Origin: Caldilineaceae bacterium
GTDB lineage: Bacteria; Chloroflexota; Anaerolineae; Caldilineales; Caldilineaceae
NCBI GenBank assembly: GCA_019637645.1
Contig: JAHBVH010000010.1
Coordinates: forward strand, 1-64,000
Reading direction: 5' to 3'
Length of the DNA: 64,000 bases
A program made the position numbers and the translations under genes. The notes under the pieces were generated by a model. The model saw only the letters and a list, made by a program, of their open reading frames with translations. It did not search any database and was not told the DNA's origin. How positions within the stretch are numbered: position 1 is the first letter of the stretch; the number at the start of each line of letters is the position of its first letter. Below, one piece after another: positions 1 to 8,971 of the stretch.

Positions 1-28
1 CAATGACCAATGACCAATGACCAATGAC
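1..28. repeat. 7-bp tandem repeat (4 copies) before a start codon
   Basis: Four perfect copies of CAATGAC run from the window edge to base 28, so the array may continue to the left. It ends 16 nt before the permease start codon at 45. Each unit contains an ATG, so the array offers start codons in all three frames. The function is unknown. Confidence 0.9.
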
Positions 29-44
29 CAAGGACTATTGATAA

Positions 45-1115
45 ATGACTATCAACAAGCGATCAATGACGAACCAACCTTGGCTCGTCATTCGCCCTAC
101 GCTGCTTCCCCTTTCGTTTCGTCTGGATCGACGAGTTCCGTTGGTGCTGTTGTTGGCCGTTGCCGCGACTTTGGCTATTATGGTGATCAACATTGGCGTG
201 GGGGAATATCCCATTGCACCGCTAGATGTGATCAAGACGGTCTTCCATCTGCCAACGGATAACAAAGATTTTAACTTTATCGTCAATGTGTTGCGCTTGC
301 CACGCATGTTGGTGGCGGCCTTGGTTGGCTTGGCCCTGGGGATCTCGGGGACGATTATGCAAGGGCTGACACGCAACCCCCTGGCCACGCCCGACATTTT
401 GGGCATCAGCGCGGGCGCGGGCCTCGTGGCGGTAACGTTGATTGTCGTGGTGCAGGATGTGCCAGGGGGGATGATTCCGCTAGCTGCTTTTGGCGGCGCG
501 CTCTTGGTCGCCGTTCTGATCTACCTGCTCGCTTGGCGCGGGGGTGACTCGCCCTTGCGCTTGATCCTGGTTGGGATTGGCCTAGGCGCGGTGACCGGTG
601 CGCTGACCACGCTGATGATCACCTTTGGCGATGTCTACGATGTCCAGCGCGCCCTGATTTGGCTGACGGGCAGCGTCTATGCACGTTCTTGGAAAGAGTT
701 TTGGGCGTTACTACCGTGGATCCTGTTCTTTGTCCCGCTAGCTTTTCTCCTGGCCCGCGATCTGAATACGCTCAATCTGGGTGAAGAGGTTGCACGGGGT
801 TTGGGGACGCGGGTGGCGTGGCAACGGGCGTTGTTAATGGTCACGGCGGTGGCGTTGGCCGGGGCAACTGTTGCTGCTGCCGGTACGATTGGCTTTGTCG
901 GCTTGATCGCCCCCCACATTGGACGGCGGTTGGTTGGGCCCGATCACATTGGTCTGCTGCCCACCTCGGGCGTGTTGGGCGCGTTTATTGTGGTTGCCGC
1001 GGACTTGGTGGGGCGGACGGTTTTTGCCCCGATTGAACTGCCCTGTGGGTTGATTACAGCGGCGGTCGGCGCACCCTTCTTTATCTACCTCCTCTGGCGC
1101 CAACGCGCCAGTTAA
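45..1115 (+). CDS. FecCD-family siderophore/iron ABC transporter permease
   Basis: Integral membrane permease of the FecCD (BtuC-like) family, which moves ferric siderophore, heme or cobalamin from a periplasmic-type binding protein across the cytoplasmic membrane. It is 356 aa with about nine or ten hydrophobic segments. The family signature [13 protein letters not shown] lies at about residues 95-107 and is followed by [17 protein letters not shown] second signature, [13 protein letters not shown], lies near residues 283-295 and corresponds to the loop that contacts the ATPase. An AAGGA ribosome site at 30-34 supports the ATG at 45; an ATG at 66 is the alternative. The partner permease, binding protein and ATPase are not in this window and probably lie to the left. 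The substrate cannot be told from this subunit. Confidence 0.93.
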   Translation: MTINKRSMTNQPWLVIRPTLLPLSFRLDRRVPLVLLLAVAATLAIMVINIGVGEYPIAPLDVIKTVFHLPTDNKDFNFIVNVLRLPRMLVAALVGLALGISGTIMQGLTRNPLATPDILGISAGAGLVAVTLIVVVQDVPGGMIPLAAFGGALLVAVLIYLLAWRGGDSPLRLILVGIGLGAVTGALTTLMITFGDVYDVQRALIWLTGSVYARSWKEFWALLPWILFFVPLAFLLARDLNTLNLGEEVARGLGTRVAWQRALLMVTAVALAGATVAAAGTIGFVGLIAPHIGRRLVGPDHIGLLPTSGVLGAFIVVAADLVGRTVFAPIELPCGLITAAVGAPFFIYLLWRQRAS

Positions 1116-1136
1116 CTTGGCGGGATCATGATCCGG

Positions 1137-1185
1137 CAGGACAGAAAGGGGTACGAAGTTTTTCTTCGTACCCCTTTCTGTCCTG
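1137..1185. terminator. 22-bp perfect hairpin between convergent genes
   Basis: Arms 1137-1158 and 1164-1185 are perfectly complementary over 22 bp around a TTTTT loop. The hairpin sits 22 nt after the + strand permease stop and 23 nt before the end of the - strand lipoprotein gene. No U-tract follows on either side, so it may act as a bidirectional terminator or as a 3'-end stabiliser. Only the structure itself is certain. Confidence 0.7.
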
Positions 1186-1207
1186 CTTGGTCAAGCTTTG
1201 TTCTCGG

Positions 1208-3055
1208 TTACCGTCGCCCGGTGTTGCCCATGGTGGTGACGGTGCTGTTCACGGTGAAGCTTGTATATTCGGTGCCTGCGGTGTAATCACCCCCCTGAAA
1301 GAGCCCGTCTTGCGCTGTCCCGGTTGTGCTGCCACCCAGATAGAGGGTATAGGTCTCGCCGGTGACGAGTTCTGCCGAGGAGAAGGCAATCGACTGATAG
1401 CCCTTCATGGGGGCAAAGGTCAAGATGTCATTGCCTGCGCTATCTTCGAGATGGACTAGCGTACCGGCTGGTTGCGCCGCCGTCAAGTTGATCAAGAGCG
1501 CCGGCTGGGTAGACGCGTTACCGGGTGCCTGGGCCATGCCCGAACTGCCCGCCGCCACCAGCCAACCGCCCGTCAGTTGAAAGAAGGCGTCATAGTCCAA
1601 CGCCCCATTCATCTGCATCGTCGGCCCATTGACAATGACAACCCCGCCTGTCATGACAATCGCTCCGTTAACATCGATCCCATCGCCGCTGGCATCGACC
1701 ACGATATAGCCACCGTTGAGGTAAAGATAGTTGCTCCCGCGATAGGTCGTCGGATCGCTCTGCCCGCCGCGGGGACCTCGTGGTTGGTTCGTGCCTTCGG
1801 CATCGTTCCCGCCTGCCACATTGATCCCGTCATCGCTGGAGACGAGATGGATCGTGCCGTCATTGATCGTGATCGTTGCGCCTTCAATGCCCTCATACGA
1901 TTGAGTGATCTGAATCTCCCCTTGGTTGATGACAACCGCCCCATCGGCATGGATGGCGTCATCCCCGCTGGCGATGGTAAAGGTGCCGCCGTTGATCACG
2001 AGGTCGGTGTTGGAATGTAGCCCATCATCGGCGGCATTGATGGTAAAGTTGCCCCCGTCGATGACGACGGCCACTGCGGCTTTGATCCCTTTGGCCGAGA
2101 GATCTTCGCTAATGACGGCGTTGCTGCCGCCCGCGGTCGTCAGGATAAATTCGCCCCCAGTAATGGCGACATTGTTGTCGGCGGTAATAGCATCGCCCCC
2201 GGCGGTAATAGTGAACTGCCCTGCGGCAATGGTGATGTAGCCTTTGGTGGTGTCCTCATCTTCGTCGGCTTTAAGACCATCACCTTGGGCGTTGATGGTC
2301 AATTGGCCGTCGTTGATTACCAGATAATCTTTGCCCCGAATGCCATCGTCCGCGGCATTGACGGTGATGATCCCGCCGTCGATCACGAGGCCATCTTTGC
2401 TGGCAATGCCATCGTTGTACAGGGCATCGACCGTCAGCGCGCCCGTTCCCGTGATGGTAAGATCTACATCACTAAAGAGGGCGGCGTTGGGTTCATCGGT
2501 CTCGGCGTCGGGAAAGAGATAGGTCGCGCCATCGGACAGATAGTTTTCGCTCTGATCCGCGAGGACGATCACCACCTTTTCGGCATTGAGGATCGCCAAG
2601 GCCGCGTTGCTGCTGTGATGAATATTGACCCCGCTGAGGATCAAGCGTACAACCTCTTCATCCTTCGTATCGACAACCACTTGGCCATCGGTCAAGGTGC
2701 CACTGAGACGGTAGGTGCCCGCGCTGGTAATGGTAACGATATTGCCGTCTACGGTTGCCCCCTCGCCCGCGATCATGCTGGCATCATCCTGTAAGGTGAT
2801 GGGCACTTCGGCGGCACTTTCCCACTGTTCATCGGTGGCTGCAGTGTGGCTAGGCGTGTTGTTGGCCAGCGCCGTGGTCGTCGTGATCGTGCTTGTGTGT
2901 GGATTGCTCGTCGCGCTGGCTGTGTTTATGCTACTTGTGTTGGTCGCGCTCGTTTCGGTGGTGGACGGCAAGGTGAGGGTGCTGCGGCCACAGCTAACCA
3001 GTAGCGCCAGGATGATCAAGGCTGCTACGAATATGGCCGGTATCTTTTTTTGCAT
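1208..3055 (-). CDS. Secreted beta-helix lipoprotein, Cthe_2159 (carbohydrate-binding) family
   Basis: 615-aa exported protein. The N-terminus is a lipoprotein signal (hydrophobic run ending LLVSC, Cys at about residue 22), followed by a Ser/Thr-rich linker of about 60 residues. The rest is a run of short repeats of the form 'v-I-x-G-G-x-x-T-I-x-x-A-D-D-G-I', for example VVIDGGNFTINAADDGLHS. This is the pattern of the Cthe_2159/DUF4353 family, a right-handed parallel beta-helix with calcium-binding Asp ladders that has been linked to polysaccharide binding. A beta-strand-rich domain of about 100 residues closes the protein. It probably sits on the outer face of the cell envelope and binds acidic or cellulosic polymers. 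The start has a GAGGAG-like site just upstream. Family call good, ligand unknown. Confidence 0.85.
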   Translation of the reverse strand: MQKKIPAIFVAALIILALLVSCGRSTLTLPSTTETSATNTSSINTASATSNPHTSTITTTTALANNTPSHTAATDEQWESAAEVPITLQDDASMIAGEGATVDGNIVTITSAGTYRLSGTLTDGQVVVDTKDEEVVRLILSGVNIHHSSNAALAILNAEKVVIVLADQSENYLSDGATYLFPDAETDEPNAALFSDVDLTITGTGALTVDALYNDGIASKDGLVIDGGIITVNAADDGIRGKDYLVINDGQLTINAQGDGLKADEDEDTTKGYITIAAGQFTITAGGDAITADNNVAITGGEFILTTAGGSNAVISEDLSAKGIKAAVAVVIDGGNFTINAADDGLHSNTDLVINGGTFTIASGDDAIHADGAVVINQGEIQITQSYEGIEGATITINDGTIHLVSSDDGINVAGGNDAEGTNQPRGPRGGQSDPTTYRGSNYLYLNGGYIVVDASGDGIDVNGAIVMTGGVVIVNGPTMQMNGALDYDAFFQLTGGWLVAAGSSGMAQAPGNASTQPALLINLTAAQPAGTLVHLEDSAGNDILTFAPMKGYQSIAFSSAELVTGETYTLYLGGSTTGTAQDGLFQGGDYTAGTEYTSFTVNSTVTTMGNTGRR

Positions 3056-3244
3056 GGTAATTCTCCTCTTTTCGGCGGGCTTGCCCCGCGTCGCTAACGA
3101 CAGTTGCCGGTTGTCTAGATACGTGTATCCGCTGCTTTTCTATAGCTACTAGCAATATCGTATTCTAAGAGTATCCAATACTTATCCGTGAATTGTGGAG
3201 AACTGATGAAGTTTCGCCAGGGTAGCTGGCTACTCTGTTAGACG

Positions 3245-4174
3245 TTACACATACTGTTCCAGCGCAGCCGTTAGTTGTCCAACATAAGCCGCCCCACCGA
3301 CAGCAACCATGGCTAGGTGGGTCGGTATACGCCACAACGCGCGGCGCGCCCAAAAGCCTGGATCCAGCGGTGACTCGGTTTGGTAGCCCGCGAAGACGTC
3401 GTCTGGCACTGGCTGAAAATAGTCGAGATGCGCAAGGTCTACTTCGGGGTGTCCATAGTGGACAGCGGGGTCGATTACTACCGTGCCCTCTGCTGTGCTA
3501 ATAAAGTTGTTCTGTTGTGCATCGCCATGGAGCAACGCTGGTGCAATCGACGGACCGCAGAGTGTGGGCAGCCGCGCAAGCAATTGCTCCACTAGCCGGA
3601 TGGTGGGGGTTGGTAAATGTCCGGTGTCAATCGCGGCCATGAAACGCGGCCAGAGGCGGCGTTCGGCAAAAAAGGTGGGCCAATCGGCCAAGGGACGGTT
3701 ATCTTGATAGAGCGGCCCAAAGTAGCCTTGGGTTTCCCAGCCGCAATACGACCCCTTATGCTGATGTAGCCGCGCCAAGGTCTGGCCGATCTGTCGCCAC
3801 TGGTGGGGGCCGTGCTCAACCGCTTGGACAGCTTCCAATACGAGGAGGACAGCGCCCTCCACTGGTAGCAACCCGATGGGTATGGGGGTTTGGACACCCG
3901 CGCGGGTAGACAGTGCACGGAGGCCAGCTACTTCAACGGTGAGCTGATCAAGGGCATTAGCGGCTTGGCAAACTTTGATAAAAACAGTCTGGGTATCATC
4001 CGCCAACAGGGCACAGGGGTGGGATGCTAAGTCGTGTAGATCACGGCTTGTTTTGATGCGCCACGGACGTCCTTGGTGGGCAGAAACAAACTCTTCCACG
4101 GCGACGCGGCGTGATTCCTGTAACCACGGTAACCCTGGGGCGTGGGTGAACGCTGGCTTTGCGGTCGCTGTCAT
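3245..4174 (-). CDS. Fructosamine kinase family protein
   Basis: 309-aa cytoplasmic kinase-like protein of the fructosamine/ketosamine-3-kinase family (APH-type protein-kinase fold). Members phosphorylate the sugar moiety of glycated proteins or small amines. The Brenner-type catalytic segment LLHGDAQQNNF lies near residue 218, and the metal-binding segment VVIDPAVHYGHPEVDLA follows about 15 residues later. The N-terminal 'A-x-F-I-K' equivalent, TVFIKVC, supplies the ATP-binding lysine. Length fits the family (about 290 aa). The gene follows the ABC-2 permease genes on the same strand after a 35-nt gap, so it could be cotranscribed. The real substrate is unknown. Confidence 0.85.
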   Translation of the reverse strand: MTATAKPAFTHAPGLPWLQESRRVAVEEFVSAHQGRPWRIKTSRDLHDLASHPCALLADDTQTVFIKVCQAANALDQLTVEVAGLRALSTRAGVQTPIPIGLLPVEGAVLLVLEAVQAVEHGPHQWRQIGQTLARLHQHKGSYCGWETQGYFGPLYQDNRPLADWPTFFAERRLWPRFMAAIDTGHLPTPTIRLVEQLLARLPTLCGPSIAPALLHGDAQQNNFISTAEGTVVIDPAVHYGHPEVDLAHLDYFQPVPDDVFAGYQTESPLDPGFWARRALWRIPTHLAMVAVGGAAYVGQLTAALEQYV

Positions 4175-4209
4175 CGTCGAACCTCGTTTCTAGAAAGGCG
4201 GGATTGGCG

Positions 4210-5028
4210 CTAACTGCCGGTGCTTTGATAGTGTTTGATGCCAAACTGCCAGAAAGCCAATGCCGCCAGCAGGATTCCGGCGCCGACTATGGGGGAAATA
4301 AAAGACAAAAAGGCGGGTAGGCCGAGCGGATCGGGCTTGTCCAAAATGTAAAGAGCCGGATAGTAGTTCAGAAAGATCGCGGGCACCACATAGGTGAAAG
4401 TGCGCCGCAGCCAATCGGGGTAGATGTGCATGGGGTAGGCCATCATTTCGCTGCCGCCATAGGTGAGAATGTTCACCGCTTCGACGGACTCGACCGTCCA
4501 GAAGGTGAAGGTCGCGCCCATGATAAAGAGCCCGCCAAAGAAGCAGACCAACCCGACGATGATCAGCGGCAGATAGAGCACCTTGCCCACTGTCCAGTGA
4601 ATGTCGGCCAGCGCTAGCGCCACAGCGAAGATGATTAGCCCTTGCGTAATCCGCCCCAAGCGGCGCAAGACAAAGTCACTCCCCAATACTTGCATGGTGA
4701 GATTGACGGGGCGCAACAGGAGCTGATCAAACAAGCCTTGGCGCACCTGTTTGCCAAAGGTGGCCGGGTCGAAGCCGCTAAAGATCATATCCATGAGGCC
4801 AAAGGCAAATTCCACGGTGCCCCACAAAAAGGCGATCTCTCCAAGGGTCCAGCCGCCCAAGGTGCCAAAGCGTTGCAGCACAAAGGCAATGGAGGCAAAA
4901 AAGAGAAAGAGCGTGATCCCCGACGAGAGCACTTCCAGGATAAACGCCGTGCGATATTGCAATTGGGCTCGAATTTGGATCGCCAGCAGGCGAAGATAAA
5001 CGGCCAGCGTAAAGCGTAGGTGGGCCAT
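4210..5028 (-). CDS. ABC-2 family (DUF990-type) membrane permease
   Basis: 272-aa polytopic membrane protein of the ABC-2 exporter superfamily, DUF990/ABC-2_6 type. It has six hydrophobic segments and conserved phrases such as DQLLLRPVN and FWTVESVEAVN. I place the start at 5028 (MAHLRFTL), not at the upstream in-frame ATG at 5145. GAAGGAA lies 11 nt before 5028, and this start leaves a 38-nt gap from the preceding gene, whereas 5145 would overlap it. It pairs with the next permease (5067-5894) as a probable heterodimer. In most genomes the pair is encoded with an ABC ATPase, but none is present here. Confidence 0.85.
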   Translation of the reverse strand: MAHLRFTLAVYLRLLAIQIRAQLQYRTAFILEVLSSGITLFLFFASIAFVLQRFGTLGGWTLGEIAFLWGTVEFAFGLMDMIFSGFDPATFGKQVRQGLFDQLLLRPVNLTMQVLGSDFVLRRLGRITQGLIIFAVALALADIHWTVGKVLYLPLIIVGLVCFFGGLFIMGATFTFWTVESVEAVNILTYGGSEMMAYPMHIYPDWLRRTFTYVVPAIFLNYYPALYILDKPDPLGLPAFLSFISPIVGAGILLAALAFWQFGIKHYQSTGS

Positions 5029-5066
5029 CGCTCTGTTTCCTTCTCTGTAGTTGAATAGCAGGCTGG

Positions 5067-5894
5067 CTAGCCACCCTGAATCACTAATTTTTGGACGCCT
5101 GCCCGGAGGGTAAGATAGCAAATGCTGATCAGGATCACGGTCCACAGCACCTGCGCCGCCAGGGCCTGGAGGAGAGCCCCGCCGGTGAGCAAACCCAAAT
5201 AGATCTCAATGGTCGTATTGACCATGGACGGAAATGGCGTCCAATGACAGAAGGTTTGGAACCACGTGGGGAAGAAACGCAGTGGCATGAAAAAGCCCGA
5301 AAGCACCCAGGCGATCCCAAAGGCAAAGCGCCCCACCCCAATGGCGTTGGGGGTCCAAAAGGCGGCAAGATTGACCAGAAAGCGCCACGCAAAGCTCAAC
5401 AACCAACTGAAACTAAAGGCAAAGATCAGCGCAATCCATTGGCTGGGCAGGGTCGGCGCGGTGATGGGAAAGAAGAGCCAATAGAGCAGCATCATCATCA
5501 CCCCACGCAGGAGAAAAGCGACCAATGCTCGTCCGAGATCGAGGGCGAGCCAAAAGCGAAAATAGCCAAGCGGCTTGAGCAGATCGCTGGCGACCTCACC
5601 ACTATTGACCGAACGCATCAGGTCATACCAGCCAAAGATACTGAGGTAGGCGATCACGGCTTGAGCCAAGCCCGTAAAGGTAATCGCCGCGGGCAAATCC
5701 ATCCCGGCTACGGTGGTATGCGAGCCATACAAAGCGACCATCACGGCCACCCGCAAAAAGCCAAAGAAAAGGTTGGTGGCTAAGCCGGCAATGGTCGCCG
5801 CGCGGTAGGTCAAATGCCGTTGGAAAGAGCGCCGGGCCAACTCCCAGAAAAGCCGTACTTCCGGCATTGGCGATCCCACAGCTTGCGCATTCAC
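5067..5894 (-). CDS. ABC-2 family membrane permease, partner of the next gene
   Basis: 275-aa membrane protein with about six hydrophobic segments. It is the same general type as its downstream neighbour (DUF990-like ABC-2 permease), with the early motif GEVASDLLKPLGYFRFW matching the family's 'G-x-l-d-x-l-L-k-P'. It is preceded by AAGGAG 9 nt before the ATG and by a candidate promoter at 5992-6019. It likely forms a heterodimeric channel with the 4210-5028 product. Related pairs export antibiotics or lipids, or their role is undefined. The ATP-binding subunit must come from elsewhere in the genome, or the pair was separated from it. Confidence 0.83.
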   Translation of the reverse strand: MNAQAVGSPMPEVRLFWELARRSFQRHLTYRAATIAGLATNLFFGFLRVAVMVALYGSHTTVAGMDLPAAITFTGLAQAVIAYLSIFGWYDLMRSVNSGEVASDLLKPLGYFRFWLALDLGRALVAFLLRGVMMMLLYWLFFPITAPTLPSQWIALIFAFSFSWLLSFAWRFLVNLAAFWTPNAIGVGRFAFGIAWVLSGFFMPLRFFPTWFQTFCHWTPFPSMVNTTIEIYLGLLTGGALLQALAAQVLWTVILISICYLTLRAGVQKLVIQGG

Positions 5895-5991
5895 ACTGAA
5901 CTCCTTATGATATTGATATGGTTAGGCGTTCCTTGCTCAAAGGAGCGGAAAAATGGTTCTGCTGCAACAGCCGCCATCGTGCGAACGTATG

Positions 5992-6019
5992 ATTATATAA
6001 CAAAGGGTTGATTTCACAA
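5992..6019 (-). promoter_or_regulatory. Candidate sigma70-type promoter for the ABC-2 permease genes
   Basis: On the - strand TTGTGA is followed after 16 nt by a perfect TATAAT (top-strand ATTATA at 5992-5997). It would give a leader of about 90 nt before the start at 5894. Judged by eye only. Confidence 0.4.
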
Positions 6020-6039
6020 GAATCAGAGAAGGGATTACC

Positions 6040-6873
6040 ATGCCAAAGATCGGTATCAACCTGATGGTTTGGAATGGCCAGGTCGGCCCAGCGGAACTGG
6101 CCTTACTGCCCCACATCAAAGAAATGGGCTATGATAGCGTCGAGCTACCGCTCTTTGCCGCCGATGGGTTCGACGTGGCGGCAGTTACCCAAGCACTCCG
6201 TGCGCAAGGGCTGAGTTGCACTGTCAGCACTGCTCTGCCTGCGGCTGTGAATTTGATCGATGAGGCCGCCCGGCTGGCTGGCGTTACGTATCTACAACAG
6301 ATCATCACTGCTGCGGCCCAGGTGGGGGCAACCATCGTCTGTGGGCCATTGGCCGTGCCAGTCGGTGAGCGACGGGGGCGGGGCTATACCCAGGCCGAAT
6401 GGGATTCTTGTGTGCTTGGCTTGCAAGCCGCGGGGGAATTTGCGGCGGACCGCGGTATTACCCTGGCCCTGGAACCGCTGAACCGTTTTGAAACCTTTCT
6501 GGTCAACACCGTGGCCGATGGCGTACGGCTGGTCGAGGCGGTTGCCAACCCGGCGGTGGGTCTCCTGCTGGATACCTTTCACATGCACATCGAAGAGAAG
6601 TCAACGGCGGCAGCGATTCGCTTGGCGGGTCGCCACCTCAAACATTTTCATACCAGTGAGAATGACCGCGGTACTGTGGGTACAGGGCAGGTGGCTTGGC
6701 CGTCGGTCTTTGGCGCGCTGCGCGATATTGACTACCAAGGCCAGATCGTAGTTGAATCCTTTGGTCATGCCATTCGCGAATTGGCTGGGGCGGCTTGTGT
6801 ATGGCGTCCATTAGCTGCCAGCCCCGAGGCACTGGCCCAACATAGCCTGCGCTATCTCCGCAAACATCTATGA
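6040..6873 (+). CDS. Sugar phosphate isomerase/epimerase (D-tagatose/D-psicose 3-epimerase-like)
   Basis: 277-aa (beta/alpha)8-barrel of the xylose-isomerase-like (AP endonuclease 2) superfamily. Candidate metal and catalytic residues occur in the usual order: E145 (LALEPLNRFET), D178 (GLLLDTFHMH), H204 (KHFHTSENDRG) and E239 (IVVESFG). The 'HTSENDRG..GTG..W' stretch is typical of ketose 3-epimerases and hydroxypyruvate-isomerase-like enzymes. AAGGGA lies just before the ATG. The stop overlaps the start of the next gene by four bases (ATGA), so the two are translationally coupled. Its sugar substrate is not determined. Confidence 0.9.
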   Translation: MPKIGINLMVWNGQVGPAELALLPHIKEMGYDSVELPLFAADGFDVAAVTQALRAQGLSCTVSTALPAAVNLIDEAARLAGVTYLQQIITAAAQVGATIVCGPLAVPVGERRGRGYTQAEWDSCVLGLQAAGEFAADRGITLALEPLNRFETFLVNTVADGVRLVEAVANPAVGLLLDTFHMHIEEKSTAAAIRLAGRHLKHFHTSENDRGTVGTGQVAWPSVFGALRDIDYQGQIVVESFGHAIRELAGAACVWRPLAASPEALAQHSLRYLRKHL

Positions 6874-7631
6874 ACAAACTCACGATTATTATCCCGGCCT
6901 ATAACGAAGCCCAGGCGATTGCCGCCGGTAAATTGGAGCGAGTGACGACCTGGATGGCCGAACAGCCTTACCCGATCGAACTCTTGGTGGTGGACGATGG
7001 CAGTGAAGATGAGACGGCCCAACGGGCTCGCCCCTTGGCGACGCGAGTGATCACCATTCCCCATAAGGGCAAAGCTGCCGCGATCATTGCTGGCATCGAA
7101 GCCGCCCAGGGTGAGCTTGTGCTCTTTACTGATATGGATCAGGCGACACCCATTACCTATGCCCCTGCTCTCTTGGCCGCTATTCAGCAAGGCGCTGACA
7201 TTGCCATTGGCAGCCGTGGCCTCGTGCGGCCTGGCGCACCCTTGGGGCGTTACTTGCTCAGTTGGGGCCAAGTGGCCCTCCGCACGCTCATGATCGGGCT
7301 CTATTTAACCGACACCCAATGTGGCTTTAAAGCCATGCGGCGTGATGCGGCCTTGGCGACGCTCGACCATCTACAACGCTATCACCCCGATCGGCTGGGG
7401 GTCCTACAGGCGCCTAGTGTTACCAGCGGATTTGATGTTGAGCTTTTATTTGTCGCGCAACGGCTGGGCTATGGCATTGCCGAAGTGCCCATCACCTGGA
7501 GCTATCAAGAGACCCGCCGGGTCAATCTCGCGCGTGATGCTTGGCGTGGTGTCCACGATCTGGCAACGATTCTGCTCACCGATATCCGAGGACACTATCC
7601 CCAACGAGTGCGGCGGCCTCGCTTACAGTAG
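6870..7631 (+). CDS. Glycosyltransferase family 2, dolichyl-phosphate glucosyltransferase-like
   Basis: 253-aa GT-A fold glycosyltransferase. Hallmarks are IIIPAYNEAQAI at residues 6-17, the nucleotide-sugar motif LLVVDDGSEDET near 38-49, the DxD-type metal site FTDMDQATP near 88-96, and the acceptor motif DTQCGFKAMRRDA near 149-161. The last is typical of dolichyl-phosphate beta-glucosyltransferase (ALG5-like) and undecaprenyl-phosphate sugar transferases. There is no C-terminal membrane domain, unlike GtrB/ArnC types. It probably makes a polyprenyl-phosphate sugar donor on the cytoplasmic face. It overlaps the epimerase gene by four bases. Confidence 0.9.
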   Translation: MNKLTIIIPAYNEAQAIAAGKLERVTTWMAEQPYPIELLVVDDGSEDETAQRARPLATRVITIPHKGKAAAIIAGIEAAQGELVLFTDMDQATPITYAPALLAAIQQGADIAIGSRGLVRPGAPLGRYLLSWGQVALRTLMIGLYLTDTQCGFKAMRRDAALATLDHLQRYHPDRLGVLQAPSVTSGFDVELLFVAQRLGYGIAEVPITWSYQETRRVNLARDAWRGVHDLATILLTDIRGHYPQRVRRPRLQ

Positions 7632-7644
7632 CTGAATGGGCTGC

Positions 7645-7680
7645 GTGAAACATGATCTGTGCGGCGTATTTATGTTTCAC
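7645..7680. repeat. 9-bp inverted repeat (GTGAAACAT / ATGTTTCAC)
   Basis: Perfect 9-bp arms at 7645-7653 and 7672-7680 with an 18-nt spacer, 13 nt after the glycosyltransferase stop. The arms resemble halves of the chromosomal parS site but in the reverse order and spaced apart. It could be a weak terminator or an operator for the next gene. Confidence 0.5.
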
Positions 7681-7757
7681 CAGTCACCCATCACCCTATA
7701 ATCTTCACTATCCTATACCGATCCACAACCCCCACCGTAAGTAGAAAGGCATTTTCG

Positions 7758-8969
7758 ATGACAACGCAACCTGTAGCGCCCCAAGAACTACTCGAACGGG
7801 CCAAGGCGATCCATGAACATATCCGCGCATGGCGCCGGGAAATTCATCGGCATCCCGAATTGAGCTTTACCGAACACCACACCGCGGGGTTGGTCAACGC
7901 GACCCTAGCCGATCTTGGCATTGAGGCCGAAACCGAAGTCGCCAAGACTGGTGTGGTTGGGCATATTCGTGGCGAAGCCGGGCCAACCGTGGGGCTACGG
8001 GCCGATATGGACGCCCTGCCCATTACCGAAATCAACGGGACTGACTTTGATAGCACGCGTCCGGGCATTATGCACGCCTGTGGACACGATGCGCATACGG
8101 CCATGCTGCTTGGCGCGGCTACGATCCTCAAAGGGTTGGCCGACGAGGGCCGCTTGCCTGGCACGATTCGGCTGCTCTTTCAGCCCAGCGAAGAGACCCA
8201 AGATGCCGAAGGCAAGTCCGGGGGGATGCGCATGGTAGAAGAAGGTGCCTTGGCCGGGCTGGATGCCGTCTTTGGGATCCATGTTGATCCTGCGAACCTG
8301 GCCGGTACGGTGGCGACGCGGGTTGGCCCCATGTTGGCCTCGGCGGATAGCTTTGATCTGGTCATTCATGGTTCCGGTGGCCACGCGGCGCGGCCCCACA
8401 TGGCAGTTGATCCGATTGTGCTGGCTGCCCAGGTCATCAATGCCATTCAACAAGTGGTCAGCCGCCGCCTGAATCCCTTGGACCCCGGTGTCATTACCAT
8501 CGGCACCATTCACGGCGGTACAGCGCACAATGTCATTCCCGATACCGTGACCCTGACGGGTACCATCCGGGCCTTTAGTGCCGAAAGCCGGGCCACCCTC
8601 CTCGCCGAGCTAGAACGGGCCTGCCGGGTGGTGGAACCACTGGGCGGGCGAGCCGAGTATACGTTGAAGCCCGGCTATCCGCCGACGATTAATTCGGCGG
8701 AAGCGACGGCGGTGATGGTGGCTGCCGCCCAGGATCTGCTGGGGGCGGATCAAGTCAAAGAAGCGGTGATGAGCATGGGCGGCGAAGACTTTAGCTTTAT
8801 GGCCCAGGTTGCGCCGGGGAACTTCCTTCGCATTGGTACCCATAACCCGGCTTGGGATCGCTTCTACCCCGTTCATCGCGCGGATTTTCGCATGGATGAG
8901 GATGCTTTGCCCGTCGGCGCAGCCGCGCTGGCTGCCGCGGCGCTCCGTTGGATGCAGGAGAAACGCTAA
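7758..8969 (+). CDS. M20 family metallo-hydrolase (N-acyl-amino-acid amidohydrolase type)
   Basis: 403-aa zinc or manganese amidohydrolase of the M20D (IAA-amino-acid hydrolase/HipO-like) family. It shows [17 protein letters not shown] near the N-terminus, [10 protein letters not shown], the metal motif [17 protein letters not shown] and FQPSEE, as well as the dimerisation-domain phrase [10 protein letters not shown]. The final metal-region signature MGGEDFSFM lies near residue 340. An upstream in-frame ATG at 7659 would add 33 residues; I choose 7758 because AGAAAGG lies about 10 nt before it and the N-terminus then matches the family. It cleaves an acyl or aromatic group from an amide-linked amino acid in the cytoplasm; the substrate is not known. 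Confidence 0.93.
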   Translation: MTTQPVAPQELLERAKAIHEHIRAWRREIHRHPELSFTEHHTAGLVNATLADLGIEAETEVAKTGVVGHIRGEAGPTVGLRADMDALPITEINGTDFDSTRPGIMHACGHDAHTAMLLGAATILKGLADEGRLPGTIRLLFQPSEETQDAEGKSGGMRMVEEGALAGLDAVFGIHVDPANLAGTVATRVGPMLASADSFDLVIHGSGGHAARPHMAVDPIVLAAQVINAIQQVVSRRLNPLDPGVITIGTIHGGTAHNVIPDTVTLTGTIRAFSAESRATLLAELERACRVVEPLGGRAEYTLKPGYPPTINSAEATAVMVAAAQDLLGADQVKEAVMSMGGEDFSFMAQVAPGNFLRIGTHNPAWDRFYPVHRADFRMDEDALPVGAAALAAAALRWMQEKR

Positions 8970-8971
8970 CT

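Noticed and set aside
1472..2794. Long + strand reading frames opposite the beta-helix lipoprotein
   Set aside because: They are antisense shadows of a repeat-rich, high-G+C gene; the - strand frame has signal peptide, lipobox and family repeats.
7645..7680. GTGAAACA and TGTTTCAC halves as a parS site for the nearby parAB genes
   Set aside because: The halves are in the reverse order and 18 nt apart; ParB sites need the contiguous TGTTTCAC-GTGAAACA order. No good parS was found in the window.
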